From the NCBI GenBank assembly GCA_003171065.1, contig PMXQ01000151.1:1-49839 (forward strand): a DNA stretch of 49,839 bases, written 5' to 3'. Position numbers and translations under genes: made by a program. Positions 1 to 8,053 of the stretch are shown here, in pieces. Every line of letters begins with the position of its first letter. Positions within the stretch are counted from its first letter, which is position 1. This stretch comes from Chloroflexota bacterium. Lineage in GTDB: Bacteria; Chloroflexota; Limnocylindria; Limnocylindrales; CSP1-4. A model generated the notes under the pieces. The model saw only the letters and a program-made list of their open reading frames with translations. It was not told the DNA's origin and did not search any database.

Positions 1-200
1 ACGACCACGGCCGCGGCGCCGCGCGCCCGGAGCCTCTCCACGAAGCGGCGGTACATCGGCGGGGCAGTGAGGAATCCGCCCAGGACCAGGACGCTCGGCT
101 CGACCGTGTCGGGGTGGCCACGCCATCCGCCCGCGGGCCCGGGGGATCTGCTCGCGCCTGGTTCGCCGCTTCGCGACTGCCATCTCGCCACGGGACGCAT
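1..200 (-). CDS. Partial alpha/beta-hydrolase-like protein (5' end only)
   Basis: Minus-strand frame open from an ATG at 200 to the left edge of the window, so only about 66 N-terminal codons are visible. A GGAG lies 4 bases upstream of the ATG. The first ~35 residues are Gly/Pro/Arg-rich; then comes a hydrophobic strand, a Gly-Gly-Phe turn and a helix (VLVLGGFLTAPPMYRRF). This resembles the first strand and oxyanion turn of lipase-like alpha/beta hydrolases that have a short 'P-x-x-YR-x-L/F' helix. The nucleophile elbow would lie outside the window, so the assignment is tentative. The gene is divergent from the S41-like gene at 303. Confidence 0.45.
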   Translation of the reverse strand, partial: MRPVARWQSRSGEPGASRSPGPAGGWRGHPDTVEPSVLVLGGFLTAPPMYRRFVERLRARGAAAVV

Positions 201-302
201 CGTACTCCGGGCGCTCTGCGGCGCGGTTCGCCGTGTGTCCGCTCGGTCCTGATCGGCAAGGTGCGCCATCATGTGGCGATCAACGACGATGGAGACGCGG
301 GC

Positions 303-2105
303 ATGACGATCGACGACGAGCGGCAATCGGAGCAGTCGGGGACGCCCCCCGAGAACGAGACTGCCTCTGACCAGACCCGGGGCCCGAGCCCCGCCGAATC
401 GACGGCCGGGCCGACCACAGGACCGGCCGCGGGACCGACGGAAGAACCTGCGGCGCCGCTGGCCGGCATACCGACCGCGGGTCCAACGGCGGCGCAGGCC
501 GGCGGCCCGACCGCTCCAACGGGCTGGCCATCGACACAGCCCGGCTGGCCGCCCGCGCCGCAGGGCTGGCCGCCCGCGCCGCAGGGCTGGCCGCCCGCGC
601 CGCAAGGCTGGCCGCCCGCGCCGCAGGGCTGGCCGCCCGCACCAGGCGCCTGGCCGTCGGGGCAGCCCGGCTGGCCACCGTCCGCTCCTTCGGGTTCACC
701 GCAGGGCTGGCAGCCCTCGCCGCAGGGCTGGCAGCCCTCGCCGCAGGGCTGGCCGAGCGCACCTCAGACACCACCGCCTTCGCCGCAAGCCTGGCCTCCG
801 CCTTCGCCCGACTTCGTCTTCGACAGCGCCGGCCGGCTCGTGAGCTCGAATGCCCCGACGCACGGCCGGCCGAGCCGGCTGCCGCTGGTCCTTTCGATAC
901 TGGCCGCGGTCATGATCGCCTTCGCCGGCGGCATGGTCGTCGACCATCTCGTCGTGTCCGCGCAACAGACGGCCCAGACACAGCCGCTCAAGGACTTCAG
1001 CGTTTACGAACAAGCCCTCCAGGACATCCGCGAGTACTACGTCGGCAGTTCCTCTATCACCGACCAGCAGCTCCTCTACGGCTCCATCAGCGGCATGGTC
1101 GACGCCCTGGGCGACACCGGCCACAGCCGGTTCCTGACGCCTCAGGAGTACCAGCAAGAAGTGAGCCAGCTGAGCGGCACGGTCGCCGGGATCGGTGTCC
1201 TGATGACCCAGACGAACGGCGAGCTGGTGGTCCAGCGCGTGATCGCGGGCTCGCCGGCGGCAGGAGCAGGCGTCCTGGCCGGGGACCAGATCACGGCCGT
1301 GAACGGCACCTCGACGTCGGGCATGACCTTTGACCAGCTCGCCGCCCTGATCCGGGGCAATCCTGGGACGCAGGTGACGATCTCAGTCATTCATCCCGGA
1401 GCCACGACCAGCGTGGACATCACGATGACGCGCGCCACGGTGGCCACGCCCATCGTGGACTGGGGAATGGTGCCCGGCACGCACATAGCCGACATCGCCC
1501 TGTACGAGTTCGACGATGGTGCCGCCGACCAGGTGAAGCAAGCCATCGACGGAGCCAAGCTGCAGGGCGCCACGGCGATCGTGCTCGACCTGCGAGGGAA
1601 CCCGGGCGGTCTCGCCGACCAGGCCGTCAGCGTCGCGAGTGAGTTCCTCTCGACGGGCAACGTCTATCTAGAACAGGACGCGTCCGGGAACCGAACGCCG
1701 GTCACAGTAGACACCTCCTGGGCGAGCACCGAGGCTGAGACCGCCGGGCTGCCGATGGTTGTGCTCGTCGATCACGACACCGCAAGCGCCGCGGAGATCG
1801 TCGCCGGGGCGCTGCAGGACTCTGCCCGCGCCAGGATCGTCGGGCTGACGACCGTCGGCACGGGCACCGTGCTCCAGGCCTTCCAGCTGTCGGACGGATC
1901 GGTCGTCCTGCTCGGCGTCGCCGATTGGCTGACACCGTCCGGCCACCTGATCTTCGGCAAGGGCATCACGCCCGACCAGACGGTCGCCCTGGCGAGCGGC
2001 GCCGCGCCAATCGACCCGATCAACCTGAGCGGGATGACGGCCGCGACCCTCCAGTCCTCCGGGGATGCGCAACTGCTCGCCGCGATCACGGATTTGAGCC
2101 AGTAG
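303..2105 (+). CDS. S41-family C-terminal processing peptidase-like membrane protein with PDZ domain (catalytic Lys absent)
   Basis: About 600 residues. The ATG at 303 is chosen because GGAG lies 8 bases upstream and because an in-frame ATG at 114 would overlap the divergent gene. Residues ~75-175 are a disordered Pro/Gln/Trp-rich stretch with repeats of the type QGWPPAP. A single membrane helix lies at ~193-217, placing the rest outside the membrane. A PDZ domain follows (~296-375; GIGVLM and AGDQITAVNG), then the S41 core with LDLRGNPGG and TASAAEIVAGALQD. Ser495 is the expected nucleophile. The general-base Lys, which sits 25 residues later in Prc/CtpB enzymes, is Thr520 here (VGTGTVLQ in place of the usual FGKGxVQ). 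The fold is clear; proteolytic activity is doubtful. Confidence 0.85.
   Translation: MTIDDERQSEQSGTPPENETASDQTRGPSPAESTAGPTTGPAAGPTEEPAAPLAGIPTAGPTAAQAGGPTAPTGWPSTQPGWPPAPQGWPPAPQGWPPAPQGWPPAPQGWPPAPGAWPSGQPGWPPSAPSGSPQGWQPSPQGWQPSPQGWPSAPQTPPPSPQAWPPPSPDFVFDSAGRLVSSNAPTHGRPSRLPLVLSILAAVMIAFAGGMVVDHLVVSAQQTAQTQPLKDFSVYEQALQDIREYYVGSSSITDQQLLYGSISGMVDALGDTGHSRFLTPQEYQQEVSQLSGTVAGIGVLMTQTNGELVVQRVIAGSPAAGAGVLAGDQITAVNGTSTSGMTFDQLAALIRGNPGTQVTISVIHPGATTSVDITMTRATVATPIVDWGMVPGTHIADIALYEFDDGAADQVKQAIDGAKLQGATAIVLDLRGNPGGLADQAVSVASEFLSTGNVYLEQDASGNRTPVTVDTSWASTEAETAGLPMVVLVDHDTASAAEIVAGALQDSARARIVGLTTVGTGTVLQAFQLSDGSVVLLGVADWLTPSGHLIFGKGITPDQTVALASGAAPIDPINLSGMTAATLQSSGDAQLLAAITDLSQ
543..647 (+). 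repeat. 21-bp tandem repeats encoding QGWPPAP
   Basis: Five consecutive units of a 21-base period (core ggctggccgcccgcgccgca), nearly identical to one another, lie within the N-terminal part of the S41-like gene and encode a seven-residue Trp/Pro/Gln repeat. A related diverged block (QGWQPSP type) follows at about 702-762. The copies keep the reading frame, so copy-number change would lengthen or shorten the extramembrane linker without a frameshift. Confidence 0.9.
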
Positions 2106-2299
2106 GCGGACGGAAGTCGGCGCCTGCGACCGAGGCTCCTACCTCGGTCGGACAGAGCCGAGGCAGGCTGTCCATTCCCTTCGGACGCCGGCGGTGTCGG
2201 GTCGGGCGCCGGGCGGCGTCGGGCTACCTGGGGCCGGCGTATGTGGGGCTGGAAGCTGTGCTAGAAGCCAAAAGATGCGACGTACTGGTCGCTGTTGGT

Positions 2300-2374
2300 T
2301 GGAGGGCCGTGTGGGATTCGAACCCACGACCAGCCGATTAAAAGTCGGCGGCTCTACCACTGAGCTAACGGCCC
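2300..2374 (-). tRNA. tRNA-Lys (anticodon TTT)
   Basis: Full cloverleaf on the minus strand. The acceptor stem is GGGCCGT/ACGGCCC, the D arm is GCTC-AGTGGTA-GAGC, and the anticodon arm is GCCGA-CTTTTAA-TCGGC with anticodon TTT. The T arm is GTGGG-TTCGAAT-CCCAC, the discriminator base is T, and the 3' CCA is encoded at 2302-2300. A TACTAT hexamer on the minus strand about 75 bases upstream (2452-2447) could be a -10 element, but no convincing -35 was found. Confidence 0.97.
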
Positions 2375-2531
2375 CCGGGACGGATGGCTGACACAGTTGC
2401 GAAGCGACCGACTCCAGCGGCAGCCGCGACCTCTGTGCGCCCGGGAATAGTAGCCTGCCGACACCCGGCACCGCCATGCGCTCCACGCCGAGGTCTCGCG
2501 GCGCGGAGCCGGCGGGCATACCCGGCGGGAC

Positions 2532-3659
2532 TCAGGGCTGATTTGCGTAGAGCGTGATCAGCACGTCGCCCACGACCAGCTGCCCCGACGAGATAGTCGT
2601 TTCGCCGCGGACCTGTCGATTCGTGCCCCATGCGTCGATGAGCCGGGTGGGCCTGACCGCATCGACGTCCTGAACGGCCCAGCCGTCGCCGAGCCGCTCG
2701 ATCGTCGCGTGGCGCTCGCTGACCTTGGGGTCCGAAACGCGAATCTCCGCGTCCGGATCGCGACCCACGAGCAGCCTTTGCCCCGGCTCGACGGTGAGTA
2801 TCTTCGAGCCGCCGGCCTCGGCCACGTTGAGATGTCCGGGCGTCGGGGCCCCGGTCGTGGGGCTCGCCGTCTCGGACGAGTCCGGGGGCGAGTCGCCCGG
2901 CATCTGGCCAAATGGCGGCCCCAACCCCGAGAGATGGCCCGGCATGGTGTAAGCGCGGGTCACGAACCCTGGAGTCGGGTACACGGCCGGCCTGTACGAG
3001 GGTGGAACGTACCCGGGCGGAACCTGGCCGCGCGAGACGTATTCGGACCGGTCAGTCCCGGGCGGGTAATACCCCGCGGGCAGGATGCCCGGTGGTGGAC
3101 CCCAGGGGCTTGGGGCGAACGGCTCCGGTTGGCGGGCCGGGTTGGGTGGTTCGCCCACGTGGATCAGCGACGCGACGGCGCCAACGACCGCGATCAAAAG
3201 GGCCACCCAGAAGCCGAGGTCGAGCGTCGACGAGAAGGAGTCCCCGAGAGCGACGGAAGTCGCCCCCCCTGAGCCGCTCAAACCAACGACCAGCCCGATG
3301 CAGGACGAGCCGACCACGGCCCCGAAACCGGCCAGGGCGAGCCATTTCGGGGCTCGGCTGACCGGACGCCGAAACAGCTCGAACAGGGACCCCGCGACGG
3401 CGGCTGCCATGCCAGCCGCGAGTGGCAGCATCCAGGCGGCACCGAATTCGCTCTCGTCATTGTTGGACACGAGATTCCACAGACTGACGGAGTCTCCGGC
3501 GCCCTGATCGGAGAAGCCCCAGCGGATCCACGGCAGGACGACCGCCGAGAAGACCAGGCACATGGCCGCCACGACCAGCAGCACGAGCACGGGACGTGCC
3601 TTGGGTCTCTGCCCATATTCGCTCTGCGGAGAGGCCTGGCCTGGCGATGGCTCCAACAT
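2532..3659 (-). CDS. Membrane protein with C-terminal FHA domain
   Basis: About 375 residues from ATG 3659; a TTG at 3680 is an alternative start in the same frame. The N-terminal half has about four hydrophobic helices (one after ARPVLVLLVV, one at the AAWMLPLAAG stretch, then two Gly/Ala/Val-rich helices). A Pro/Tyr/Gly-rich linker follows (~175-280), then a forkhead-associated domain over the last ~85 residues. That domain shows the hallmark VGRDPDAEIRVSD, the SxRH phosphothreonine-binding motif (VSERHATI), and a late SGQLVVGD strand. FHA domains bind phosphothreonine peptides, so the cytoplasmic tail probably docks a Ser/Thr-kinase substrate. No such kinase is encoded in the window. Confidence 0.85.
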   Translation of the reverse strand: MLEPSPGQASPQSEYGQRPKARPVLVLLVVAAMCLVFSAVVLPWIRWGFSDQGAGDSVSLWNLVSNNDESEFGAAWMLPLAAGMAAAVAGSLFELFRRPVSRAPKWLALAGFGAVVGSSCIGLVVGLSGSGGATSVALGDSFSSTLDLGFWVALLIAVVGAVASLIHVGEPPNPARQPEPFAPSPWGPPPGILPAGYYPPGTDRSEYVSRGQVPPGYVPPSYRPAVYPTPGFVTRAYTMPGHLSGLGPPFGQMPGDSPPDSSETASPTTGAPTPGHLNVAEAGGSKILTVEPGQRLLVGRDPDAEIRVSDPKVSERHATIERLGDGWAVQDVDAVRPTRLIDAWGTNRQVRGETTISSGQLVVGDVLITLYANQP

Positions 3660-3879
3660 TCTTCGTCGAACCTCGTGCAAGGGGCCCCGCCCGACTGACG
3701 GCGACGCTCCCGGCGTGGAGCGCGCCGCCCATCACCATTCTGCTACCGCTGCCGGAGTGTCGCCACGTCGCGGGCTCCGTCGGCCGGGGCCGTGGCCCGC
3801 CGGACGCCGCCCGCGCGAAATGACGCGGTCACCCACCCCGTTGCTGGCCTACCTCGGATCCTCACCGAGGCCGGGCGGG

Positions 3880-5256
3880 TTACGGCGCGGGCGGCGTGAA
3901 GATCTCGCTGGCCGACGTCTCGTGCGCGGCCCCGGCATCGAGCGCTCCTCCCGCCACCAGGACCCGCCCGTCGTGGAGCACCGCGAGCGCGGGCCACATG
4001 ACCGCAGTCCAGAGCCGGCCGGTGTTGTGCCACCGGCCGCTCGCCGCGTCCCAGATCTCGGCCGTGGCCATGACGTGGTAGGCCGGATCCACTCCGTCGA
4101 CGACGAGCACTCGGCCGTCCGGCAGCGCCGCGATACTGCCACGCGCCCGCCCGGTGGCCATGGAGCCCGTCGCGGTCCAGCGATTGGTCGCCGGGTCGTA
4201 GATCTCGGCCGAGGCGAGGCTCTTGTCGCTGTTCGACGTGAGCGCCCAGCCTCCGGCCACGAGCACGCGCCCGTCGGGGAGCAGCGCCGCCATGTGGTGG
4301 TACCGGGCCACGGACATCCTGGCCGCGCTGTGCCAGGTGCCCGATTTCGGGTTGTAGATCTCGGCCGTGGCAGTGACCGTGCCTTTGGGCCCGTGGTAGG
4401 TGCTGGCGCCGCCGGTCACCAGAACCTCGCCGTCGGACAGCAGCGTGGCCGTGTGGGAGGCACGGGCCGCCGACATCGGAGCGGTCGGCGTCCACGTCCC
4501 GGTCGCCGGATCGAAGATCTCGGCGGCGTTGGTGGACGCGAAGCCGGGCGATCCCTGCGAACCGCCGCCGAGAACCAGAACGCGGCCGTCGAGCAGGACG
4601 GTGGCCGTGGCCTGGGTCCGCGGCGTGCTCATCGTGCCGGCGGAGACCCATGTGCCGGTGTCGGGGAAGTACCGCTCGGCGCTGTCGAGCGGTAGGCCGC
4701 CACGCGACCCGCCGACGACCAGGACCGATCCGTCCGCCAGGGTCGCGGCCGCGGGATAGGCTCGCGCCTGAAGCATCGGGGCCGCCGCCGACCAACCGTT
4801 CGACCCTGGATCGAACACTTCGACGGTGGCGAGAGCCGAGGTGCTGGACGCTCCGGCCGCGCCTCCCACGACCAGCACGCGGCCGTCTGCCAGCACTGCC
4901 GCCGCCGCGCCCCAGAGCGACCTGGGCATGGGCAGAAGGAGGGCCCACGTTCCGTTGCCGTATGTGATCGTCGCGGTCGGAACCGGCGTGACCGAAGGCG
5001 CGGCCGCCGAGGGAGCCTGGGTTGCGGTTCCGGAGCCACCCGGCGCGGCCGGCGAGGGCAAGCCGTTCGATGACGCCGAAGCCGCGGCGACAAGAGGGCT
5101 GGGCCTCGAGCCATCGAGCCAGACGAACGCGGCCGGAGCCGTCGCCAGCACCAGGGCCAGGGCGACCGCGTCGATCGCAAGGATCACGGAGGCTCCGCCG
5201 CGCAAGCCGGTCGAACGCGGAGCGGGCGAACGCGGAGCGGTCGACCGCGACGTCAT
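3880..5256 (-). CDS. Kelch-repeat beta-propeller protein, membrane-anchored
   Basis: 458 residues. An N-terminal hydrophobic segment (~20-48) acts as anchor or signal, and a Ser/Pro/Ala-rich linker follows. The remainder carries seven blade-like repeats, each with the D-G-R/S/E-V-L-V-x-G-G strand followed by AEI(Y/F)DPAT-x-x-W and a 'M-x-x-AR' turn. Seven blades fit a closed kelch or galactose-oxidase-like propeller facing outside. No Cys-Tyr cofactor pair or other catalytic residue can be named, so the role is probably binding. Its ATG overlaps the stop of the preceding membrane protein gene (ATGA at 5253-5256), which implies translational coupling. Confidence 0.85.
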   Translation of the reverse strand: MTSRSTAPRSPAPRSTGLRGGASVILAIDAVALALVLATAPAAFVWLDGSRPSPLVAAASASSNGLPSPAAPGGSGTATQAPSAAAPSVTPVPTATITYGNGTWALLLPMPRSLWGAAAAVLADGRVLVVGGAAGASSTSALATVEVFDPGSNGWSAAAPMLQARAYPAAATLADGSVLVVGGSRGGLPLDSAERYFPDTGTWVSAGTMSTPRTQATATVLLDGRVLVLGGGSQGSPGFASTNAAEIFDPATGTWTPTAPMSAARASHTATLLSDGEVLVTGGASTYHGPKGTVTATAEIYNPKSGTWHSAARMSVARYHHMAALLPDGRVLVAGGWALTSNSDKSLASAEIYDPATNRWTATGSMATGRARGSIAALPDGRVLVVDGVDPAYHVMATAEIWDAASGRWHNTGRLWTAVMWPALAVLHDGRVLVAGGALDAGAAHETSASEIFTPPAP

Positions 5257-5705
5257 TCGCTCACCAGTGCTGCGAGCAAGCCCGCCATGAGGACCGCGGC
5301 GCCACCGGTGAGGCAGAAGATCCCGGCCAGCAGGACCGATCCGTCGGCCGCGTACCCGATCCGACCGATCGCGCCGACGACGCAGACCTCGATGGCCGCC
5401 CCCAGAGCGATCAGCTCGGACGCGGCCGCGGCGGGGCGCAGCCTGCGCGTCGCCAGCATCATCACGATCGACGCCACGACCACGGCCGCCAGCGCGGCCG
5501 CGACCAGCGGCGATATCTCGCCCAGCCGCCCGCCGACCGCCGCCGGTCCGGCGAGCGGCGCCAGGTTGTAGGCCTGGCGGGGTATGCCCGTGGCGATCGA
5601 GATGACTCCGGCCAGGACGAGGCCGGTGCCGAATGTGCCGAATGCGACGGCGCTCAGCCTGGCCGCCCGGCCATCCCTCGCTCCCGACGGGACATCTGCC
5701 TTCAT
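5253..5705 (-). CDS. Small four-helix membrane protein, function unknown
   Basis: About 150 residues from ATG 5705, six bases after a GGGGGA ribosome-binding site; a TTG at 5711 is in frame but less likely. Four hydrophobic helices are spread over the whole length, with a short basic loop (ATRRLRP) between helices two and three. No family motif is recognised. It is the first gene of a two-gene unit with the kelch protein, whose start overlaps its TGA, so a shared envelope role is plausible. Confidence 0.7.
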   Translation of the reverse strand: MKADVPSGARDGRAARLSAVAFGTFGTGLVLAGVISIATGIPRQAYNLAPLAGPAAVGGRLGEISPLVAAALAAVVVASIVMMLATRRLRPAAAASELIALGAAIEVCVVGAIGRIGYAADGSVLLAGIFCLTGGAAVLMAGLLAALVSE

Positions 5706-5779
5706 CCGCAATCCCCCGCTTTGGGCCGAATCGGCCAGGGCCGGCGCCCGGTGTCCTGGACCGGACTATAGCGCCATCG

Positions 5780-6901
5780 CTACTCTGCCGGCGCGGCTCC
5801 GCCGAATATGAGTGCTAGGGCGGCCGTGGCGGTCGGCTCGTCCGTGATCAAGAGGTGCAGAAGCCCGGTGCGAGCCCCCGCGACGATCGTCTCCACTTTG
5901 TTGGAGCCGGCGGCGATGCCGATCACGCGCGGCACCCTCCGCAACGTTTCGATCGGGATGGAGATGGTGCGGCGCTCCCACTCGTCGGCGACGAACGAAC
6001 CGTCCAGGCGGACGAGATGGCCGGCCACGTCTCCGACGGCGCCTCGGGCGGTCAGTCTGGCGCGCCCCGCGTCGTCGAGACGGTCCATCACCGTGCCGTA
6101 GCCGGGCGAGTAGCGCGGGGCGCCGCTCATGCCGACCAGGGCCAGACGCAACTCCCCCCAGAAGCGGGTCGTGGCGGTAACCGCGCTGTCGGCGAGCAGG
6201 GCCGTCGTCGTCGCCTCGTCGTCCAGCAGGCCCGGGGCGTGGAGCATCCGCACCGACGCCCCCATCCGCTCGGCCATCCGTCGCGCGATCTCGTTGCTGT
6301 TGAGGTGCGGGTTGCTTGCGTCCCAGCCTCCGACGAGTGGCACGACAACGGCCCGTGGCCGGCTCGCCGCCGGCATCGCCGCGACCAGCGACTCCACGGT
6401 GTATCCGCCCGTCAGTCCGATCGCGCCGTCCTCCGGCAACTCCTCGGCCACCCGCGGAGCGGCCGCCACGCCGCACAGCCGCGCCGCCAGGGCGGGGGCG
6501 GTTTCGTGGCCCGGGGTCACCCAGACCTCCACGCCGAGCGCGGCCGAAAGGGCCCGAGCCAGCGGCGCCGGCTCCTGCGGAGCGCCCTCGACGGAGATCC
6601 GCACCACGCCCGCGGCGCGGGCCAGCGCCAGCAACCGCGACACCTTGGAGATGGAGAAGCCCGTCAGCGCCGCGATCTCCGGCTGGCCGAGCGCGCGGAC
6701 GTAGTACAGCTCGGAGACGAGCCGGAGCATCTCGCGCTGGCTCGCGGCGGACGCGGCCGCCCCGGGAACCGCCACGCCGCCCGCCGGCTCGGCTCCTGCG
6801 CCCGCGCCCTCGGCGCCGGCGCTGGCTCCACCGCCCGCGCCCTCGCCGCCCGCCGGCTCGACGCTTGCTTGCTCCCCATTCCGATCGCCCGGATTCGCCA
6901 C
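5780..6901 (-). CDS. SorC/DeoR-family sugar-responsive transcriptional regulator
   Basis: About 373 residues from GTG 6901, preceded by AAGGAGAGGG. Longer readings of this frame run into the divergent PTS gene and are not credible. The first ~50 residues are Gly/Ala low-complexity. A winged helix-turn-helix follows (~57-100, ALGQPEIAALTGFSISKVSRLLALARAAG), typical of SorC-family proteins. The rest is the sugar-phosphate-binding domain: IGLTGGYTVESL, VVPLVGGWD, NSNEIARRMAE, and the late GIAAGSNKVETIVAGARTG that corresponds to the conserved 'G-x-x-K...i-ga-r-gg' segment. It is divergent from the PTS genes and presumably controls them in response to the phosphorylated substrate. Confidence 0.9.
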   Translation of the reverse strand: MANPGDRNGEQASVEPAGGEGAGGGASAGAEGAGAGAEPAGGVAVPGAAASAASQREMLRLVSELYYVRALGQPEIAALTGFSISKVSRLLALARAAGVVRISVEGAPQEPAPLARALSAALGVEVWVTPGHETAPALAARLCGVAAAPRVAEELPEDGAIGLTGGYTVESLVAAMPAASRPRAVVVPLVGGWDASNPHLNSNEIARRMAERMGASVRMLHAPGLLDDEATTTALLADSAVTATTRFWGELRLALVGMSGAPRYSPGYGTVMDRLDDAGRARLTARGAVGDVAGHLVRLDGSFVADEWERRTISIPIETLRRVPRVIGIAAGSNKVETIVAGARTGLLHLLITDEPTATAALALIFGGAAPAE

Positions 6902-6961
6902 TTGGAGGCCCTCTCCTTGACATCTCGCAGTCCCAGCCGCGAGTATACCGCCAGACAGGTT

Positions 6962-6993
6962 CCTGCAAGCCATTGCGTGAAATTCTTTGCAGG
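6962..6993. promoter_or_regulatory. Inverted repeat, candidate SorC-type operator
   Basis: CCTGCAA at 6962-6968 and its exact complement TTGCAGG at 6987-6993 are centred 25 bases apart, in the 201-base intergenic region between the divergent SorC-type regulator and the EIIA gene. Position and symmetry fit a site for a multimeric SorC-family regulator acting on both promoters. Binding is inferred. Confidence 0.5.
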
Positions 6994-7102
6994 CACGACT
7001 GCCGCAGCGCCGGGCGCAGCGCCGAGTTGCCGCCCGATCGGAAGGCCCGATGGCTGTCGCAGATACGGCCGCGACACGACGGCTGCATTGCGGAGGCATC
7101 GA

Positions 7103-7510
7103 GTGCGCTCGTTTCGGATCGTCATCGCCGGCCACGGAACGCTGCCCGCTGCCATGCTGGCGACGGCCGAGCTGATCTGCGGCCAGATCCCGGATCTGGC
7201 GGCGGTCGGTCTCGAGCCGACGGAAACCCCCGACCACTATGCCGAGGGCCTGCGCGCCGCAATCGGCCACGACCACCGACCCGTCGTGGTGCTGTGCGAC
7301 CTGCTCGGCGGCACGCCGTTCAACATTGCGTCGGCCATCGCGCGCCGCTCGCCGCGTGTGATCTGCATCGCCGGCGCGAACCTGGCGATGGTCGTGGAAG
7401 CCGCCCTCGCCGCCGGCACGCTGGACGACGCGCTGGTCGAGCGACTCATCGAGGTCGGCCGAGGCGGCATCGTCGAGACGGAGCGCCACCGCGCCCGCCG
7501 GGCCTCCTGA
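7103..7510 (+). CDS. PTS system mannose/sorbose-family EIIA component
   Basis: 135 residues from GTG 7103 with GGAGG seven bases upstream. This is a complete EIIA-Man fold domain: the phospho-acceptor His11 lies in IVIAGHGTLPAAML, followed by the AELICGQI helix and the conserved LCDLLGGTPFN segment, then GANLAMVVEA. EIIA accepts phosphate from HPr and passes it to EIIB. It is the first gene of the PTS operon, and the EIIB start follows 17 bases after its stop. No HPr or enzyme I gene lies in the window. Confidence 0.93.
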   Translation: MRSFRIVIAGHGTLPAAMLATAELICGQIPDLAAVGLEPTETPDHYAEGLRAAIGHDHRPVVVLCDLLGGTPFNIASAIARRSPRVICIAGANLAMVVEAALAAGTLDDALVERLIEVGRGGIVETERHRARRAS

Positions 7511-7527
7511 CGAAGAGGTTCGCGCGC

Positions 7528-8010
7528 GTGAGCCTTCGTCTCGTCCGCATCGACGACCGCCTAATCCACGGCCAGGTCGTGGCCGGGTGGCTGCGCGCCC
7601 TCGGCGCGCAGCGGATCGTGATCGTCGACGACGCCACGGCTCGCGACGAGTTTCTGCGGGAAGTGCTGACGCTGGCGGCTCCGCAGGGCGTCCCGGTCGA
7701 GGTCCACGGCGTGGCCGACGGCGCCGCTCGCCTGATCACCCTGGCCGGCACGCCGGAGCCGATCATCGTCCTGGCCCGAATGCCTCGGACATTGCTAGCT
7801 CTTCGCCACGCCGGCGTCCCTATCGAAGTGGTGGATCTCGGGGGCATGGGCGCCGGCCCCGGTCGACGGCGCCTCCACAAGACGATCTCCGCCAGCCCGG
7901 ACGAGCTCCGGGAGCTGCGGGAGCTGGAGCAGATGGGCACGCGGGTCGAGATCCAGATCGTCGCGGATGATCGGCCGATCCCGTTCCGGTCGCTCGATCA
8001 GAGCAACTGA
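7528..8010 (+). CDS. PTS system mannose/sorbose-family EIIB component
   Basis: 160 residues from GTG 7528, with AGAGG nine bases upstream. The N-terminus carries RLVRIDDRLIHGQVV, with His14 as the phospho-acceptor typical of EIIB-Man/Sor, then VIVDDATARDE. It has the normal single-domain EIIB length. It transfers phosphate from EIIA to the incoming sugar bound by EIIC/EIID. Order A-B-C(D) with a SorC regulator matches the sorbose-type arrangement, but the substrate cannot be assigned from sequence. Confidence 0.93.
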   Translation: MSLRLVRIDDRLIHGQVVAGWLRALGAQRIVIVDDATARDEFLREVLTLAAPQGVPVEVHGVADGAARLITLAGTPEPIIVLARMPRTLLALRHAGVPIEVVDLGGMGAGPGRRRLHKTISASPDELRELRELEQMGTRVEIQIVADDRPIPFRSLDQSN

Positions 8011-8053
8011 GCCGGACGGCCGCGAACGGCCGGTCGGCAAAGAGAGGAGACGC

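Noticed and set aside
543-647. CRISPR array suggested by regular short repeats
   Set aside because: The repeats are contiguous with no unique spacers, have a 21-base period and lie in frame inside a coding region.
2194-2391. A 65-residue plus-strand reading ending GFEPTTSRLKVGGSTTEL
   Set aside because: It is the antisense translation of the tRNA-Lys gene, a well-known spurious ORF pattern produced by tRNA sequence.
5855-7102. N-terminal extension of the EIIA frame upstream of GTG 7103
   Set aside because: It is antisense to the SorC regulator; the EIIA family length, the ribosome-binding site and the N-terminal His11 motif fix the start at 7103.
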